A DNA stretch of 64,000 nt, taken from contig DASTXR010000054.1 in assembly GCA_035765415.1 (NCBI GenBank), forward strand, positions 23,295-87,294. Direction: 5' to 3'. Positions 24,371 through 34,463 of this stretch are shown here, piece after piece. Position 1 is the first letter of the stretch, and the number at the start of each line of letters is the position of its first letter. Source of the DNA: CADEED01 sp035765415 (GTDB taxonomy: Bacteria; Pseudomonadota; Gammaproteobacteria; Steroidobacterales; Steroidobacteraceae). The notes beneath the pieces were generated by a model. That model did not search any database. It was not told the origin of the DNA and worked only from the letters and a program-made list of their open reading frames with translations. The position numbers were made by a program, and so were the translations under genes.

Positions 24371-25458
24371 CGGGGCACCTGCTGAGTTATGCAATGAATG
24401 TTGCCGCCACCTAACAGGATTTCCCGCGCCGGCACGCCGACCACCTTGCGACCGGGGAATGCGCGCTTGATTTTCGCGGCCGCGGCCTTGTCGGTTCGCG
24501 GATCGAGCAAGGGCATGACTATCCCGCCATTGGCAATATAAAAATTCACGTAGCTCGCGGCCAGGCGCATGCCGGCGATGCGGCCGCGAACAGTGTCGCG
24601 CACCTGCACGCCCGTGGTTTCCTCGGCGGAATAACGCAGCGGCCCAGGCAGCGGAAGTTTGATCACGGAAATGCGGCGCCCCTGCGCATCGCGTGCGGCC
24701 ATGAGCCTCTCCAGCGCGTCGCAAGAGACCTTGAATTGCGGATCGCGCCGGTTGTCGGTCCAGTGCAGGGCCACGGCGCCGGGCTTCACGAAACAGGCGA
24801 GGTTGTCGATGTGCCCTCCGGTTTCGTCGTCCACCACGCCTTCGCCCAGCCAGATGACTTTCTGTACGCCCAGGTACGCCATGAGATGGCGCTCCATGTT
24901 TACCCGGGTTACACCCGGATTCCGGTTCGCGTTGAGCAGGACCTGCTCGGTGACGAGCGCCGTACCTTCGCCATCGACGTGAATCGCGCCGCCCTCGTTG
25001 ATGATAGGAGCGCGATAACGCTCGCACCCTTCGATCTCCAGCACCTTCTGCGCAACCAGGTCGTCCTGATCCCAGGGAAAGTAGAGCCCGCCCTGAAATC
25101 CTCCCCAGGCATTGAACCCCCAATCGACGCCCCGGCGCGCCCCCTGGCCGTTCGTCACGAAAGTGGGGCCGACATCGCGCATCCAGGAGTCGTCGTGGGT
25201 GATCTCGATGACACGCACGTGCGGCGGAAGCTGCATACGCGCGAACTCGTAGTGCCCTGCGGAAACTCCGACGCTCACCGGCTCGAAACGGGCGATGGCG
25301 GTCGCCACTTCGGCAAATGCCCGTTGCGCCGGCACCGCGCCGAGGCGCCAGTTGTCAGGACGCTCGGGCCACAGCAGCCAGCACCCGGCGTGAGGGGCAT
25401 ATTCCGCAGGCATGGCGAATCCGTCGCTGGCGGGCGTAGTGAGCAGGGTCTTGGGCAT
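24367..25458 (-). CDS. aguA: Agmatine deiminase
   Basis: This encodes 363 residues. AguA hydrolyses agmatine to N-carbamoylputrescine and ammonia. It belongs to the guanidino-group-modifying family. The sequence shows MPAEYAPHAGCWLLWPERPDNWR, the conserved DDSWMRDVGPTFV block, NEGGAIHVDGEG, and the catalytic cysteine near residue 356 in GGGNIHCITQQ. I chose the start at 25458; an upstream ATG at 25485 is possible. No N-carbamoylputrescine amidohydrolase (aguB) is seen beside it. Divergent from icd; ppk2 follows in the same operon. Confidence 0.95.
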   Translation of the reverse strand: MPKTLLTTPASDGFAMPAEYAPHAGCWLLWPERPDNWRLGAVPAQRAFAEVATAIARFEPVSVGVSAGHYEFARMQLPPHVRVIEITHDDSWMRDVGPTFVTNGQGARRGVDWGFNAWGGFQGGLYFPWDQDDLVAQKVLEIEGCERYRAPIINEGGAIHVDGEGTALVTEQVLLNANRNPGVTRVNMERHLMAYLGVQKVIWLGEGVVDDETGGHIDNLACFVKPGAVALHWTDNRRDPQFKVSCDALERLMAARDAQGRRISVIKLPLPGPLRYSAEETTGVQVRDTVRGRIAGMRLAASYVNFYIANGGIVMPLLDPRTDKAAAAKIKRAFPGRKVVGVPAREILLGGGNIHCITQQVPR

Positions 25459-25561
25459 GGGGCAGGATTGTAGCCGGGCGAACATGGCCGCAAGCACGCT
25501 GTGTTAGCATCGCGGCCCTTCCGACCCCTCCCCCGCGACAACGCAAGAGAAAGCAAACACG

Positions 25562-26875
25562 ATGGCTACAGTGCCCACGAGTCCTAAAGTCACGCCGCCG
25601 GCAGGCGGAGCGAAGATCACCATCCAGAACGGCAAGCTGACGGTTCCGGATCAGCCGATCATCCCGTTCATCATTGGTGATGGCACCGGCCCGGACATCT
25701 GGCACGCCAGCGTACGTGTCATGGATGCCGCGGTGGCCAAGGCCTATGGTGGCAAGAAGAAGATTCACTGGCTCGAGATCTACGCGGGCGAGAAATCCTT
25801 CAAGGCATTCAACAACTGGCTGCCCGACGAGACCGTCGAGGCCTGCCGCGATTACCTCGTGTCGATCAAGGGACCGCTGACCACGCCGATCGGCGGTGGC
25901 ATCCGGTCGCTGAACGTGGCGCTGCGCCAGATGTTAGACCTCTACGTGTGCCTGCGGCCCGTGCGCTGGTTCAAGGGTGTGCCCTCACCGGTGAAGGCGC
26001 CGGACAAGGTCGACATGGTGATCTTCCGCGAGAACACGGAAGACATTTACGCCGGCATCGAATTCGAACACGGCTCCGAAGAGAACAAGAAGTTCAAGGA
26101 GCTGTTCAAGCAGGCGTTCCCGAAAGCGTTCGCCAAGATCCGTTTCCCCGACACCTCCGGCATCGGCTTCAAGCCGGTGTCGAAAGAAGGCACCGAGCGC
26201 CTGTTCAAGTCGGCGCTCGAATACGCGGTGATCAACAAGCGCCGCAGCGTGACCATCGTTCACAAGGGCAACATCCAGAAGTTCACCGAAGGCGCGTTCC
26301 GCAATTGGGCCTATGCGCTGGCGGAGAGCGGTGAGTTCGCGAGCAAGTTCTACACCTGGGAGCAGTGGGGCCGCACCAAGGCGGCGTCCGGCGAGAAGGC
26401 GGCGAACGACGAACAGGCGGCGGCACTCAAGGCGGGCAGAATTCTCGTGAAGGACGCCATCGCCGACATCGCGCTGCAGCAAGTGCTGACGCGTCCCGAT
26501 GAGTTCGACGTGATCGCCACGACCAACCTGAACGGCGACTATCTATCCGACGCGCTCGCCGCGCAGGTGGGCGGCATCGGCATCGCGCCGGGCGCCAACA
26601 TCAACTACATCACCGGCCACGCCGTATTCGAAGCCACGCACGGCACGGCGCCCAAGTACGCCGACCAGGACAAGGTCAACCCGGGCTCGGTGATCCTCTC
26701 TGGCGAGATGATGCTGCGTTACATGGGCTGGACCGAAGCGGCCGACGCCATCATCTCCGCAATGGACAAAACCATCGCCCAGAAGACGGTCACCTACGAC
26801 TTCGCCCGCCTCATGGACGGCGCGAAGGAAGTGAAGTGCTCGGAGTTCGGCGACGCGCTGATCCGCAACATGTGA
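25562..26875 (+). CDS. icd: Isocitrate dehydrogenase (NADP-dependent)
   Basis: This encodes 437 residues, a TCA-cycle enzyme. The substrate and phosphorylation-loop motif GGGIRSLNVALRQMLDLYVCLRP matches E. coli Icd, including the regulatory serine. ENTEDIYAGIE and the adenine-binding HGTAPKYADQDKVNPGSVIL block follow. Length and motifs match the homodimeric bacterial form. The stop is followed after five bases by a REP. It is divergent from aguA. Confidence 0.97.
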   Translation: MATVPTSPKVTPPAGGAKITIQNGKLTVPDQPIIPFIIGDGTGPDIWHASVRVMDAAVAKAYGGKKKIHWLEIYAGEKSFKAFNNWLPDETVEACRDYLVSIKGPLTTPIGGGIRSLNVALRQMLDLYVCLRPVRWFKGVPSPVKAPDKVDMVIFRENTEDIYAGIEFEHGSEENKKFKELFKQAFPKAFAKIRFPDTSGIGFKPVSKEGTERLFKSALEYAVINKRRSVTIVHKGNIQKFTEGAFRNWAYALAESGEFASKFYTWEQWGRTKAASGEKAANDEQAAALKAGRILVKDAIADIALQQVLTRPDEFDVIATTNLNGDYLSDALAAQVGGIGIAPGANINYITGHAVFEATHGTAPKYADQDKVNPGSVILSGEMMLRYMGWTEAADAIISAMDKTIAQKTVTYDFARLMDGAKEVKCSEFGDALIRNM

Positions 26876-26880
26876 GGTGG

Positions 26881-26911
26881 GGGTGGTGCCGGGCACCAAA
26901 AGTCGTAGTTC
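26881..26911. repeat. REP element, left copy flanking the RAYT gene
   Basis: This 31-bp element contains the palindrome GGTGCC-G-GGCACC (26885-26897) and an AAAAGTCGTA tail pointing toward the transposase gene. Its inverse, with one mismatch, lies at 27889-27919. It is five bases downstream of the icd stop. Confidence 0.9.
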
Positions 26912-26923
26912 AGCCCGGCTCCA

Positions 26924-27802
26924 TCACTTGATGTCATTGGGATATGCACGGATGGCGTAGCGCAGCGCGCCCTCCGTGCGACCCAGCTCTCTCGCCACCG
27001 CGGCCAGCGTCGCGATGCCGCGTTCACCGGCCTGATATGCGATCCACGCGCGTACTCTCGCGACGTAGGCGTTCCGCACGGGTGACGCCAGCAACTCGCG
27101 CTCCACTTCGAATCTTCGACATGCCTCCTGCAGCAGCTCTTCGATGGATTGACGCGTCTTGACCGGCTTGCAGGAACGCATCGCACGCGCAACGAACTGA
27201 TCATTGCCGATGATCGCGACGCCGGGCGCCATCGCCTGCGCGGGCTCCCAGGGCGACACAGCCTGGGCGCCGACAAACTCGCAATACGCAGAGATGGCCC
27301 GCGCAGGCTGCTCGTCGAACATGCTCAATCCCAGGCTTGTCGTGACCCATTCATCGTGGCGCGCGCCCCGGTAGTTGTGATGGCTGGTCCAGCGAAAATC
27401 ATCGACGCTCGCGACGATGCCGGCGGTCACAGGATTGCGATGTACGTAGCGCAACAGTTCCAGCAGGTAGCTTTCGGTATCAACCAGCACCGCATGGTAT
27501 CGACGCTCGAAGAAATGCCCGGTGGTCTCGAGTTTCAGCTGCATGGCGCGGGCGAATTCGGCTGCGATGTCGTGCATCGGGCGTGAGATGGGCTCGTTAC
27601 CCGCCTGCAACACCAGGTGCACGTGGTTGGTCATCCAGCAATAGGCATGCAATCTCGCTTCGAACTTCTCGAGCGCCCGCGCAACGATGACGTTGAACAG
27701 TCCGCGATCGCAGTCGGCGAAGAAAATCGGCTGGCGATGATTGCCCCGCAAGGTGACGTGGTAGACGCCTCCAGGGACGTGGATACGCAGTCGGCGCGGC
27801 AT
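26924..27802 (-). CDS. REP-associated tyrosine transposase (RAYT, TnpA_REP)
   Basis: This encodes 292 residues. It has the Y1-transposase core: the opening RRLRIHVPGGVYHVTLRGN, the HUH motif as HVH at residues 60-62 (MTNHVHLVL), and the catalytic tyrosine in LLRYVHRNP (Tyr119). Residues about 205-290 are a C-terminal HTH of the DnaA-C type. RAYTs are single-copy, domesticated transposases thought to spread short REP palindromes. The gene is bracketed by inverted REP copies, 12 bp from its stop and 86 bp from its start. It is intact, with no frameshift. Confidence 0.95.
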   Translation of the reverse strand: MPRRLRIHVPGGVYHVTLRGNHRQPIFFADCDRGLFNVIVARALEKFEARLHAYCWMTNHVHLVLQAGNEPISRPMHDIAAEFARAMQLKLETTGHFFERRYHAVLVDTESYLLELLRYVHRNPVTAGIVASVDDFRWTSHHNYRGARHDEWVTTSLGLSMFDEQPARAISAYCEFVGAQAVSPWEPAQAMAPGVAIIGNDQFVARAMRSCKPVKTRQSIEELLQEACRRFEVERELLASPVRNAYVARVRAWIAYQAGERGIATLAAVARELGRTEGALRYAIRAYPNDIK

Positions 27803-27888
27803 CCTTGCCTCGGCTCGAATGTGGAAACCGAGGCAAGCCTGGAGGAATCTGCGCGGCTAACAAAGCCGCAATTCGACGGCGTATGCGC

Positions 27889-27919
27889 GAATTACGACTT
27901 TTGGTGCCCGGCACCACCC
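27889..27919. repeat. REP element, right copy, encoding the end of the neighbouring gene
   Basis: This is the inverse of the copy at 26881-26911 with one mismatch in 31 bp. Read on the minus strand it encodes the last eight residues (GGAGHQKS) and the TAA stop (27892-27894) of the PLP-enzyme gene, so that gene's 3' end is REP-derived. Confidence 0.9.
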
Positions 27920-29073
27920 AACGCCTGGTCGATGTCGGCGATGAGGTCCCCGAGATCCTCGAGCCCGATGGAGAGCCGCACGGTACCCGCCGCGATTCCC
28001 GACTGGCGCGCCTGTTCGGCGGTGAAATCGCGCGTGCCGATGAGCTGCGGCGCCATGACGAGCGACTCGGTGGAACCCAGGCTCGCGGTCAGGGCAAACA
28101 ACCTGAGGCCTTCGCTGAAGCGGCGCGCCGCCTCCCCGCCCTCTTTCAGGTCGAAGCTCACCACAGTGCCCGCCTCGCGCATCTGCTTCTTCGCGAGCGC
28201 CGCCTGCGGATGGCCGGGCAAACCCGGGTAGTGCACCCTGCTCACCGCCGGATGCGCGGCCAGGTGCTCGGCAATCGCCTGCGCGCTGCGCGTCTGGTCC
28301 CGATAACGGACGAAGTAGGTCTTGAGTCCCCGCTGCACGAGGAACGCGGCGTGCGGATCGAGCAGCGCTCCCAGCACCGCGAAATCCGCGCGCAACCCTT
28401 CGATGAGCTCGCGCCGGCCAATGACCGCGCCACCCATGACGTCGCCGGTACCCGACGCGTACTTGGTGAGGCTGTGCACGAACAGGTCGACCTCGTACTC
28501 GCCGTGCTGGTGAAAGCCGGCAAACGTGTTGTCCATGACCGCGAGCGCGCCGTGACGATGCGCGAGCTCGACCAGTCGCTCGATGTCGGCGACCTTGGTG
28601 ATGGGATTGGTGGGGCTCTCGAAGATCACCAGGCGTGTCGGGCGCGTGGCGAGCACGTTCTCGATGCCGGCCATGTCCTCGATGGAGAGCATGGTGTGCT
28701 CGACGCCGAACCGCGCCAGCAGGCGCCGGATGATGTTGCGCGTGGGTCCGTAGGTTTCGACGAAGCACAGGATGTGGTCGCCCTGCTTAGTGAGACCGAT
28801 GAGCGTCTGCGCGATGGCGTTCACGCCCGAGGCGGTGGCCAGGCAGTCGTCGCGGCCCTGAAGCTGCGCCAGCGTCAGCTCGAGCTGCCGCGTGGTGGGA
28901 TTGCTGGCCCGCATGTAGAAATAGCCGGGCGTCTCGCCGCGCAGCATGCGCAGCGTGTCATCGACGGTCTCGAATTCGTACTTGACGCTCTGGTAGATAG
29001 GGGCGATGACCGGCTGATTGCCGGGCGGCGGCGAAACATCGGGCGGATGGTTGACGAGCGTCGGTAACTTCAT
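27892..29073 (-). CDS. Trans-sulfuration-type PLP enzyme (Cys/Met metabolism family)
   Basis: This encodes 393 residues. It is a fold-type I PLP enzyme of the cystathionine gamma-synthase/gamma-lyase/methionine gamma-lyase group. Visible blocks are PIYQSVKYEF, SNPTTRQLELTLAQLQGRDDCLATASGVNAI, DNTFA, and the Schiff-base lysine in VHSLTKYASGTGDVMGG. The usual histidine after the lysine (KYxxGH) is replaced by threonine, so the exact reaction cannot be named. Its last eight residues come from a REP. Its ATG overlaps the stop of the omega-amidase gene by four bases, so it is third in an operon with aminotransferase and amidase. Confidence 0.88.
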   Translation of the reverse strand: MKLPTLVNHPPDVSPPPGNQPVIAPIYQSVKYEFETVDDTLRMLRGETPGYFYMRASNPTTRQLELTLAQLQGRDDCLATASGVNAIAQTLIGLTKQGDHILCFVETYGPTRNIIRRLLARFGVEHTMLSIEDMAGIENVLATRPTRLVIFESPTNPITKVADIERLVELAHRHGALAVMDNTFAGFHQHGEYEVDLFVHSLTKYASGTGDVMGGAVIGRRELIEGLRADFAVLGALLDPHAAFLVQRGLKTYFVRYRDQTRSAQAIAEHLAAHPAVSRVHYPGLPGHPQAALAKKQMREAGTVVSFDLKEGGEAARRFSEGLRLFALTASLGSTESLVMAPQLIGTRDFTAEQARQSGIAAGTVRLSIGLEDLGDLIADIDQALGGAGHQKS

Positions 29074-29849
29074 GATTCCAGGGTAAAGGCATCCGCGTCG
29101 AGATGCGCGGGAAACTTGTCGCGCCATGCGCGCAGGCCCGGCAGATCGAGCGGCACGGTGATGACCTGCGCGTGTTCGCCGAGTTCCAGCAGGGGCTGCC
29201 CGGTGAAGTCGAGCACCACGCTGTCGCCTGAGTGCGCGATGCCCGCGCCGTCGTCGCCGACGCGGTTCACGCCCACGCAATAGGCCTGGTTCTCGATGGC
29301 GCGCGCGCGTAGCAGCGACGTCCACGCGAAGCGGCGCGCCGCCGGCCAGTTGGCCGCGTAAATGACGACGTCGTATTCGAGCTCCGGCCGGCGCCGGCTC
29401 CACACCGGGAATCGCAGGTCGTAACACACCAGCGGGCACAATCGCGCGCCGCGCCACTCGACGATGAGCGCGTGACCGCCGGCGCTGTAATGCCGGTGTT
29501 CTCCGCCCATGCGGAACAGGTGCCGCTTGTCGTACCAGTAGGTGAGCCCGCCGGGCATCGCGAGCATGAAACGGTTGAAGTAACGGCCGTCGTCGTGAAT
29601 CGCCACGCTGCCGCCCACCGCGGCATCCAGCGCGCGCGCCTGCGCGAGCAGCCAGCGCCGGGTCTCGCCATCGCCGGCTTCCGCGTGTTCTTCGGGTTTC
29701 ATCGTGAACCCGGTGGTGAACATCTCGGGGAGCACGACGAGATCGGTGGCGCCTGCCAGCGGCGCCAGCACCGTCTCGAAATGGGCGCGATTGGCGGCCG
29801 GGTCCTGCCAGGCGAGCGGCTGCTGCGCGATGCTGACTCGAAAACTCAT
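29070..29849 (-). CDS. Omega-amidase (YafV/Nit2-like carbon-nitrogen hydrolase)
   Basis: This encodes 259 residues of the nitrilase superfamily. The catalytic triad is visible: Glu in VVLPEMFTTGF, Lys in WYDKRHLF, Cys in PLVCYDLRFPVW. YafV-type enzymes hydrolyse 2-oxoglutaramate and similar omega-amides formed when a glutamine transaminase acts. The upstream, overlapping aminotransferase gene is the expected partner, as in methionine salvage. I considered N-carbamoylputrescine amidase for the polyamine genes, but length and wording fit YafV better. Confidence 0.88.
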   Translation of the reverse strand: MSFRVSIAQQPLAWQDPAANRAHFETVLAPLAGATDLVVLPEMFTTGFTMKPEEHAEAGDGETRRWLLAQARALDAAVGGSVAIHDDGRYFNRFMLAMPGGLTYWYDKRHLFRMGGEHRHYSAGGHALIVEWRGARLCPLVCYDLRFPVWSRRRPELEYDVVIYAANWPAARRFAWTSLLRARAIENQAYCVGVNRVGDDGAGIAHSGDSVVLDFTGQPLLELGEHAQVITVPLDLPGLRAWRDKFPAHLDADAFTLES

Positions 29850-31042
29850 GGATTCACTCTCTTCTTCTCAGTGTACGCGCAGATGCGCGCCGCGGCTTCG
29901 GTCAGCGTTTCATCGCGCTTGGCGACGCACAGCCGCACCACGCGCATGCCGGCGGGCGGCTCCCGGTAGAACGGCGACAGCGGGATGACGGCCACGCCGG
30001 CTTCGTTGATGAGCCGCTCGGTGAACTGCACGTCGTTGCAGGCGGCGAGGTCCCCGCCGAGCGACGAGTAGTCCGCGAGCTGGAAATAGGTGCCCTGCGC
30101 GGGCGGCAACACGAGGCCGCTGCCCGCGAGGCGCTGGCGCAACAGGTCGCGCTTGGCGCCGAAGAATGCCGCGAGGCCGCGCCAGGCGTCGGGATGCCGT
30201 TGTAGATAGAGCGTGATGGCCTGCTGCAGGGGTGCGGACGTGCTGAAGGCGTTGAACTGGTGGACCTTGCGCAGCTCGCGCGTGAGCGTGGGCGGCGCTA
30301 CGCAATAACCCACGCGCCAGCCCGTGATGTGCAGCGACTTGCCGAAAGAATAGACCGCGAAGCTGCGCGCCTTGAGCTCCTGATGGTTCATCACCGATTG
30401 GTGGACCCGCCCGTCGAACTGGACGTGCTCGTACACCTCGTCGCCGAGCACGGCAATGGGCCGGTCGCGCGTGAGCGCCGCCAGCGCGTCGAGGTCGGCC
30501 GCCGAGGCCACGGTGCAGGCGGGGTTGTGCGGATTATTGATGATGATCAGGCGGGTACGGTCATTGACCGCCGCGCGGACCCGGTCCCAGTCGATGCGGA
30601 AATGCGGCGCCTCGAGCGGAATGTGGATGCAGCGCCCGCCCGCCAGCCGCACCGCCGGGTCGTAGGAGTCGTAAGCAGGGTCGAAGACGATGGCCTCGTG
30701 GCCCGCCCCCACCACCGCCTGGACGGCGGAGTAGATAGATTCGGCGCCGCCGCAGGTGACGGTGAGCTCGGATTCGGGGTCGACGGACCGGCCGCCGGCG
30801 GCGGCGATCCTGGCGGCGATGGCGGCGCGCAGCGCAACACTGCCTTCCATCGGCGCGTACTGGTTGAAGCCCGCTGCGACCGCTTCGGTGACGCAGGAAG
30901 CGAGACTTAAGTCTATGGGGTAGTCAGGAAAGCCCTGGCCTACATTGACCGCGCCCATTTCGGCGGCGCGGCGCGACATCACGGTGAAAATCGTGGTGCC
31001 GACGTCGGGCAGTTTGCTCTGGAACCCTTCCGGAAAACTCAT
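29846..31042 (-). CDS. Methionine/glutamine aminotransferase, class I (YbdL-like)
   Basis: This encodes 398 residues, a fold-type I PLP aminotransferase. PLP-binding blocks are INNPHNPACTV, DEVYEHVQFDG and the lysine in VYSFGKSLHITGWRVGY. The YbdL-like group transaminates 4-methylthio-2-oxobutyrate to methionine with glutamine as donor. The product 2-oxoglutaramate is then opened by the YafV-like enzyme encoded by the next, overlapping gene. A kynurenine aminotransferase assignment is also possible from sequence alone. Confidence 0.88.
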   Translation of the reverse strand: MSFPEGFQSKLPDVGTTIFTVMSRRAAEMGAVNVGQGFPDYPIDLSLASCVTEAVAAGFNQYAPMEGSVALRAAIAARIAAAGGRSVDPESELTVTCGGAESIYSAVQAVVGAGHEAIVFDPAYDSYDPAVRLAGGRCIHIPLEAPHFRIDWDRVRAAVNDRTRLIIINNPHNPACTVASAADLDALAALTRDRPIAVLGDEVYEHVQFDGRVHQSVMNHQELKARSFAVYSFGKSLHITGWRVGYCVAPPTLTRELRKVHQFNAFSTSAPLQQAITLYLQRHPDAWRGLAAFFGAKRDLLRQRLAGSGLVLPPAQGTYFQLADYSSLGGDLAACNDVQFTERLINEAGVAVIPLSPFYREPPAGMRVVRLCVAKRDETLTEAAARICAYTEKKRVNP

Positions 31043-31097
31043 CGGCTTGGAGCAAAGCCGCCGCGCACCCCCGTACGCGGCGTCTTCGTTGGACGCC

Positions 31098-31334
31098 TTA
31101 CTTCTTCTTGGCGCGTTTCGCCTTGCGGGCGAGCTTCAACTGAACACCGGCGGGCTGGTCGATGAAACGGAAGCGGATGCCTTCCACCATCGCCTTGTAC
31201 TTGACCGCGCCGGTGGACCGGCCCAGTTCCTTCGCGGCGAGCCGGGCAGAGAGTTTCTGCTTGGCGAGTTGCCGCATCTTCTTGAGGTCTGCGGGCGTCC
31301 AGGGAGCATTGTGTTTACGGGCTGATTTGGCCAT
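31098..31334 (-). CDS. Small SANT/Myb-like DNA-binding protein, paralogue B
   Basis: This encodes 78 residues. About 45 residues align with the protein encoded at 23218-23409 (W.PADLKKMRQLAKQKLSARLAAKELGRSTGAVKYKAMVEGI). It has a longer lysine/arginine-rich tail (KLARKAKRAKKK) typical of DNA- or RNA-binding proteins. I chose 31334 because it matches the MAK start of the paralogue and the GAGGACTC ribosome site. It lies between the polyamine importer genes and the aminotransferase gene. Confidence 0.75.
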   Translation of the reverse strand: MAKSARKHNAPWTPADLKKMRQLAKQKLSARLAAKELGRSTGAVKYKAMVEGIRFRFIDQPAGVQLKLARKAKRAKKK

Positions 31335-31380
31335 TGATCGAGTCCTCGTCAAATTGTCGATGGTGGAAGTCTAGCAGTAG

Positions 31381-32235
31381 TTAGCCGGTTGCGGCCATCT
31401 GTTCCTCGCGTTTGCGACGCTGTTCCTGCCGGCGCATGAAAATCGCCGACAAGACAACCCCGAGAGCCACTACCAGCACCATTATGGTTGCTAGTGCGTT
31501 CACGACCGGGCTTACACCTAGTCGAACCCGAGAAAATATGACCATGGGCAACGTGTTGGACCCTGGCCCTGAGACGAACTGCGTGATAACGAGGTCGTCC
31601 CATGAAAGCGTGAAGGCCAGCAACCACCCTGAGAGGATGGCGGGCAAAATGAGGGGCACCGTGATGCGGAAGAACACCTTGGCAGGCCGGGCGCCCAGGT
31701 CGAGCGCAGCCTCCTCCAGCGAGTCGTCGAAGCCCGCGAGGCGCGACTGAACCACGACCGTGACATAGGCCATGGTGAAGGTGATGTGCGCGATGGTGAT
31801 AGTGGCGAATCCCCGGTCGAACTGCCAGCCGAACCAGGCCGTGAAGAGCTGCTCGAGCGACACGAACAGCAGCAGCATCGACAGGCCGGTGATGACCTCG
31901 GGCATGACCAGCGGCGCGGTAGTGAGGCCCTGCAGGAAGGCGCGGCCCCGGAACGGGCCAAACCGCGAGAGCACGAGCCCGGCGAGCGTGCCGAGGATGA
32001 CGGCGCCGGTGGCAGTGGTGGCCGCCACCTGGATAGATAGCCATGCGGCCGACAGGATCTGGCGGTCCTTGAACAGCTGCACGTACCACTTCACGGTCGG
32101 CGAATTGACCGAATCCCACACCGTGACCAGCCGCGAATTGTTGAACGAGTAGAAAACCATCGACAGGATGGGGATGTACAGGAACGCCAGTCCCACCCCG
32201 AGCATCGACTTGCTGAACAGGCCCTGCGTTTTCAT
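31381..32235 (-). CDS. spuH: Polyamine ABC transporter permease (PotI/SpuH type)
   Basis: This encodes 284 residues with six membrane segments. The EAA loop for ATPase contact is visible (LEEAALDLGARPAKVFFRITVPLILP). Together with the gene order of the locus this identifies the second inner-membrane subunit of the putrescine/spermidine importer. It is last in the spu operon, 10 bp after spuG. Confidence 0.92.
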   Translation of the reverse strand: MKTQGLFSKSMLGVGLAFLYIPILSMVFYSFNNSRLVTVWDSVNSPTVKWYVQLFKDRQILSAAWLSIQVAATTATGAVILGTLAGLVLSRFGPFRGRAFLQGLTTAPLVMPEVITGLSMLLLFVSLEQLFTAWFGWQFDRGFATITIAHITFTMAYVTVVVQSRLAGFDDSLEEAALDLGARPAKVFFRITVPLILPAILSGWLLAFTLSWDDLVITQFVSGPGSNTLPMVIFSRVRLGVSPVVNALATIMVLVVALGVVLSAIFMRRQEQRRKREEQMAATG

Positions 32236-32245
32236 TCGTGCCTGC

Positions 32246-33253
32246 TCATTTCCTGGCGGCCTGCAGTTCTTTGTTCTGGAATCGCTGGAAAATCATGATA
32301 GGCACGACCAGCAGCAGCAGCATGGCGATCGCCACGGCACTCGCCCTGGGCCAGTCGCGATTGAGGAAGAACTCATCCGACAGCAGCTTGGCGACCATGA
32401 GCTGGTCGGTCCGGCCCAGCAGCGAGGGGATCACGTATTCACCCACCGCGGGGATGAACACCAGCAGCGACCCGGCCACGATGCCGGGGAACGACAGCGG
32501 CAGCGTCACGCGCAGGAACGACTTGATAGGCCCGGCGCCCAGGTCCTGCGCGGCTTCGAGCAGCGTGTTGTCGTGCTTCTCGAGGTTGGAATACAGCGGC
32601 AGGATCATGAACGGCAGGTAGGAATAGACGATGCCGATGTACACCGCGAAGCTGGTGTTCATCATCGCCAGCGGCTCGTCGACGATGCCGAACCACTTGA
32701 ACAACACCTGGTTGATGAGCCCGTCGGTCTTGAGCAGGCCGACCCAGGCGTACACGCGCAGCAGGAACGACGTCCAGAACGGCAGGATGATGAGCAGCAG
32801 CAGGACGTTGCGCTGCGTGGGCGGCGAGCGCGCGATGGCGTAGGCCATCGGGTAACCCAGCGCCAGGCAGAACAACGTGGAGAAAAACGCGACCTTGAGC
32901 GAATAGAACCAGGCGCTGACGTACAGCGGCTCGTTGAACAGGTAGACGTAGCTGCCGATCAGTAGTTTGACCTGCAGCGCGCCCTCCTCCAGCCACTGGA
33001 ACACCGGTTCGTAGGGCGGGCGGCCGAGCGGCGAGAACTCCGCGAAGGAGATCTTGAGGACGATGAGGAACGGGATCAGGAAGAAGACGAGCAGCCAGAG
33101 GTATGGCACGGCGATCACCAGCCGCTGCCCCGTCCAGTTCTGCACCACGTATTCCGACCAGCGCGGCGGACCGTAACGCAGCAGGAATATCCACAAGGGG
33201 CTCAGGCGACCATAGGCGTCGCGCGAACCCAGCGTGCGGGCAGCCGGTTTCAA
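32246..33253 (-). CDS. spuG: Polyamine ABC transporter permease (PotH/SpuG type)
   Basis: This encodes 335 residues with six membrane segments and an EAA loop (LLEAAQDLGAGPIKSFLRVTLPLSFPGI). It starts at TTG (33253) with GAGG just upstream. An ATG overlapping the spuF stop at 33278 is out of frame and closes after six codons (MKRPEG). It forms the permease dimer with spuH. Confidence 0.9.
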   Translation of the reverse strand: MKPAARTLGSRDAYGRLSPLWIFLLRYGPPRWSEYVVQNWTGQRLVIAVPYLWLLVFFLIPFLIVLKISFAEFSPLGRPPYEPVFQWLEEGALQVKLLIGSYVYLFNEPLYVSAWFYSLKVAFFSTLFCLALGYPMAYAIARSPPTQRNVLLLLIILPFWTSFLLRVYAWVGLLKTDGLINQVLFKWFGIVDEPLAMMNTSFAVYIGIVYSYLPFMILPLYSNLEKHDNTLLEAAQDLGAGPIKSFLRVTLPLSFPGIVAGSLLVFIPAVGEYVIPSLLGRTDQLMVAKLLSDEFFLNRDWPRASAVAIAMLLLLVVPIMIFQRFQNKELQAARK

Positions 33254-33274
33254 GGCCTCAGCCCTCGGGACGCT

Positions 33275-34435
<1,161 letters not shown>

Positions 34436-34463
34436 GGCAGGCCCCCGTTTGCGAATGAAAGGA

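Noticed and set aside
29070..29849. N-carbamoylputrescine amidase (aguB) for the polyamine pathway
   Set aside because: The protein wording and its coupling to a YbdL-like aminotransferase fit YafV omega-amidase better.
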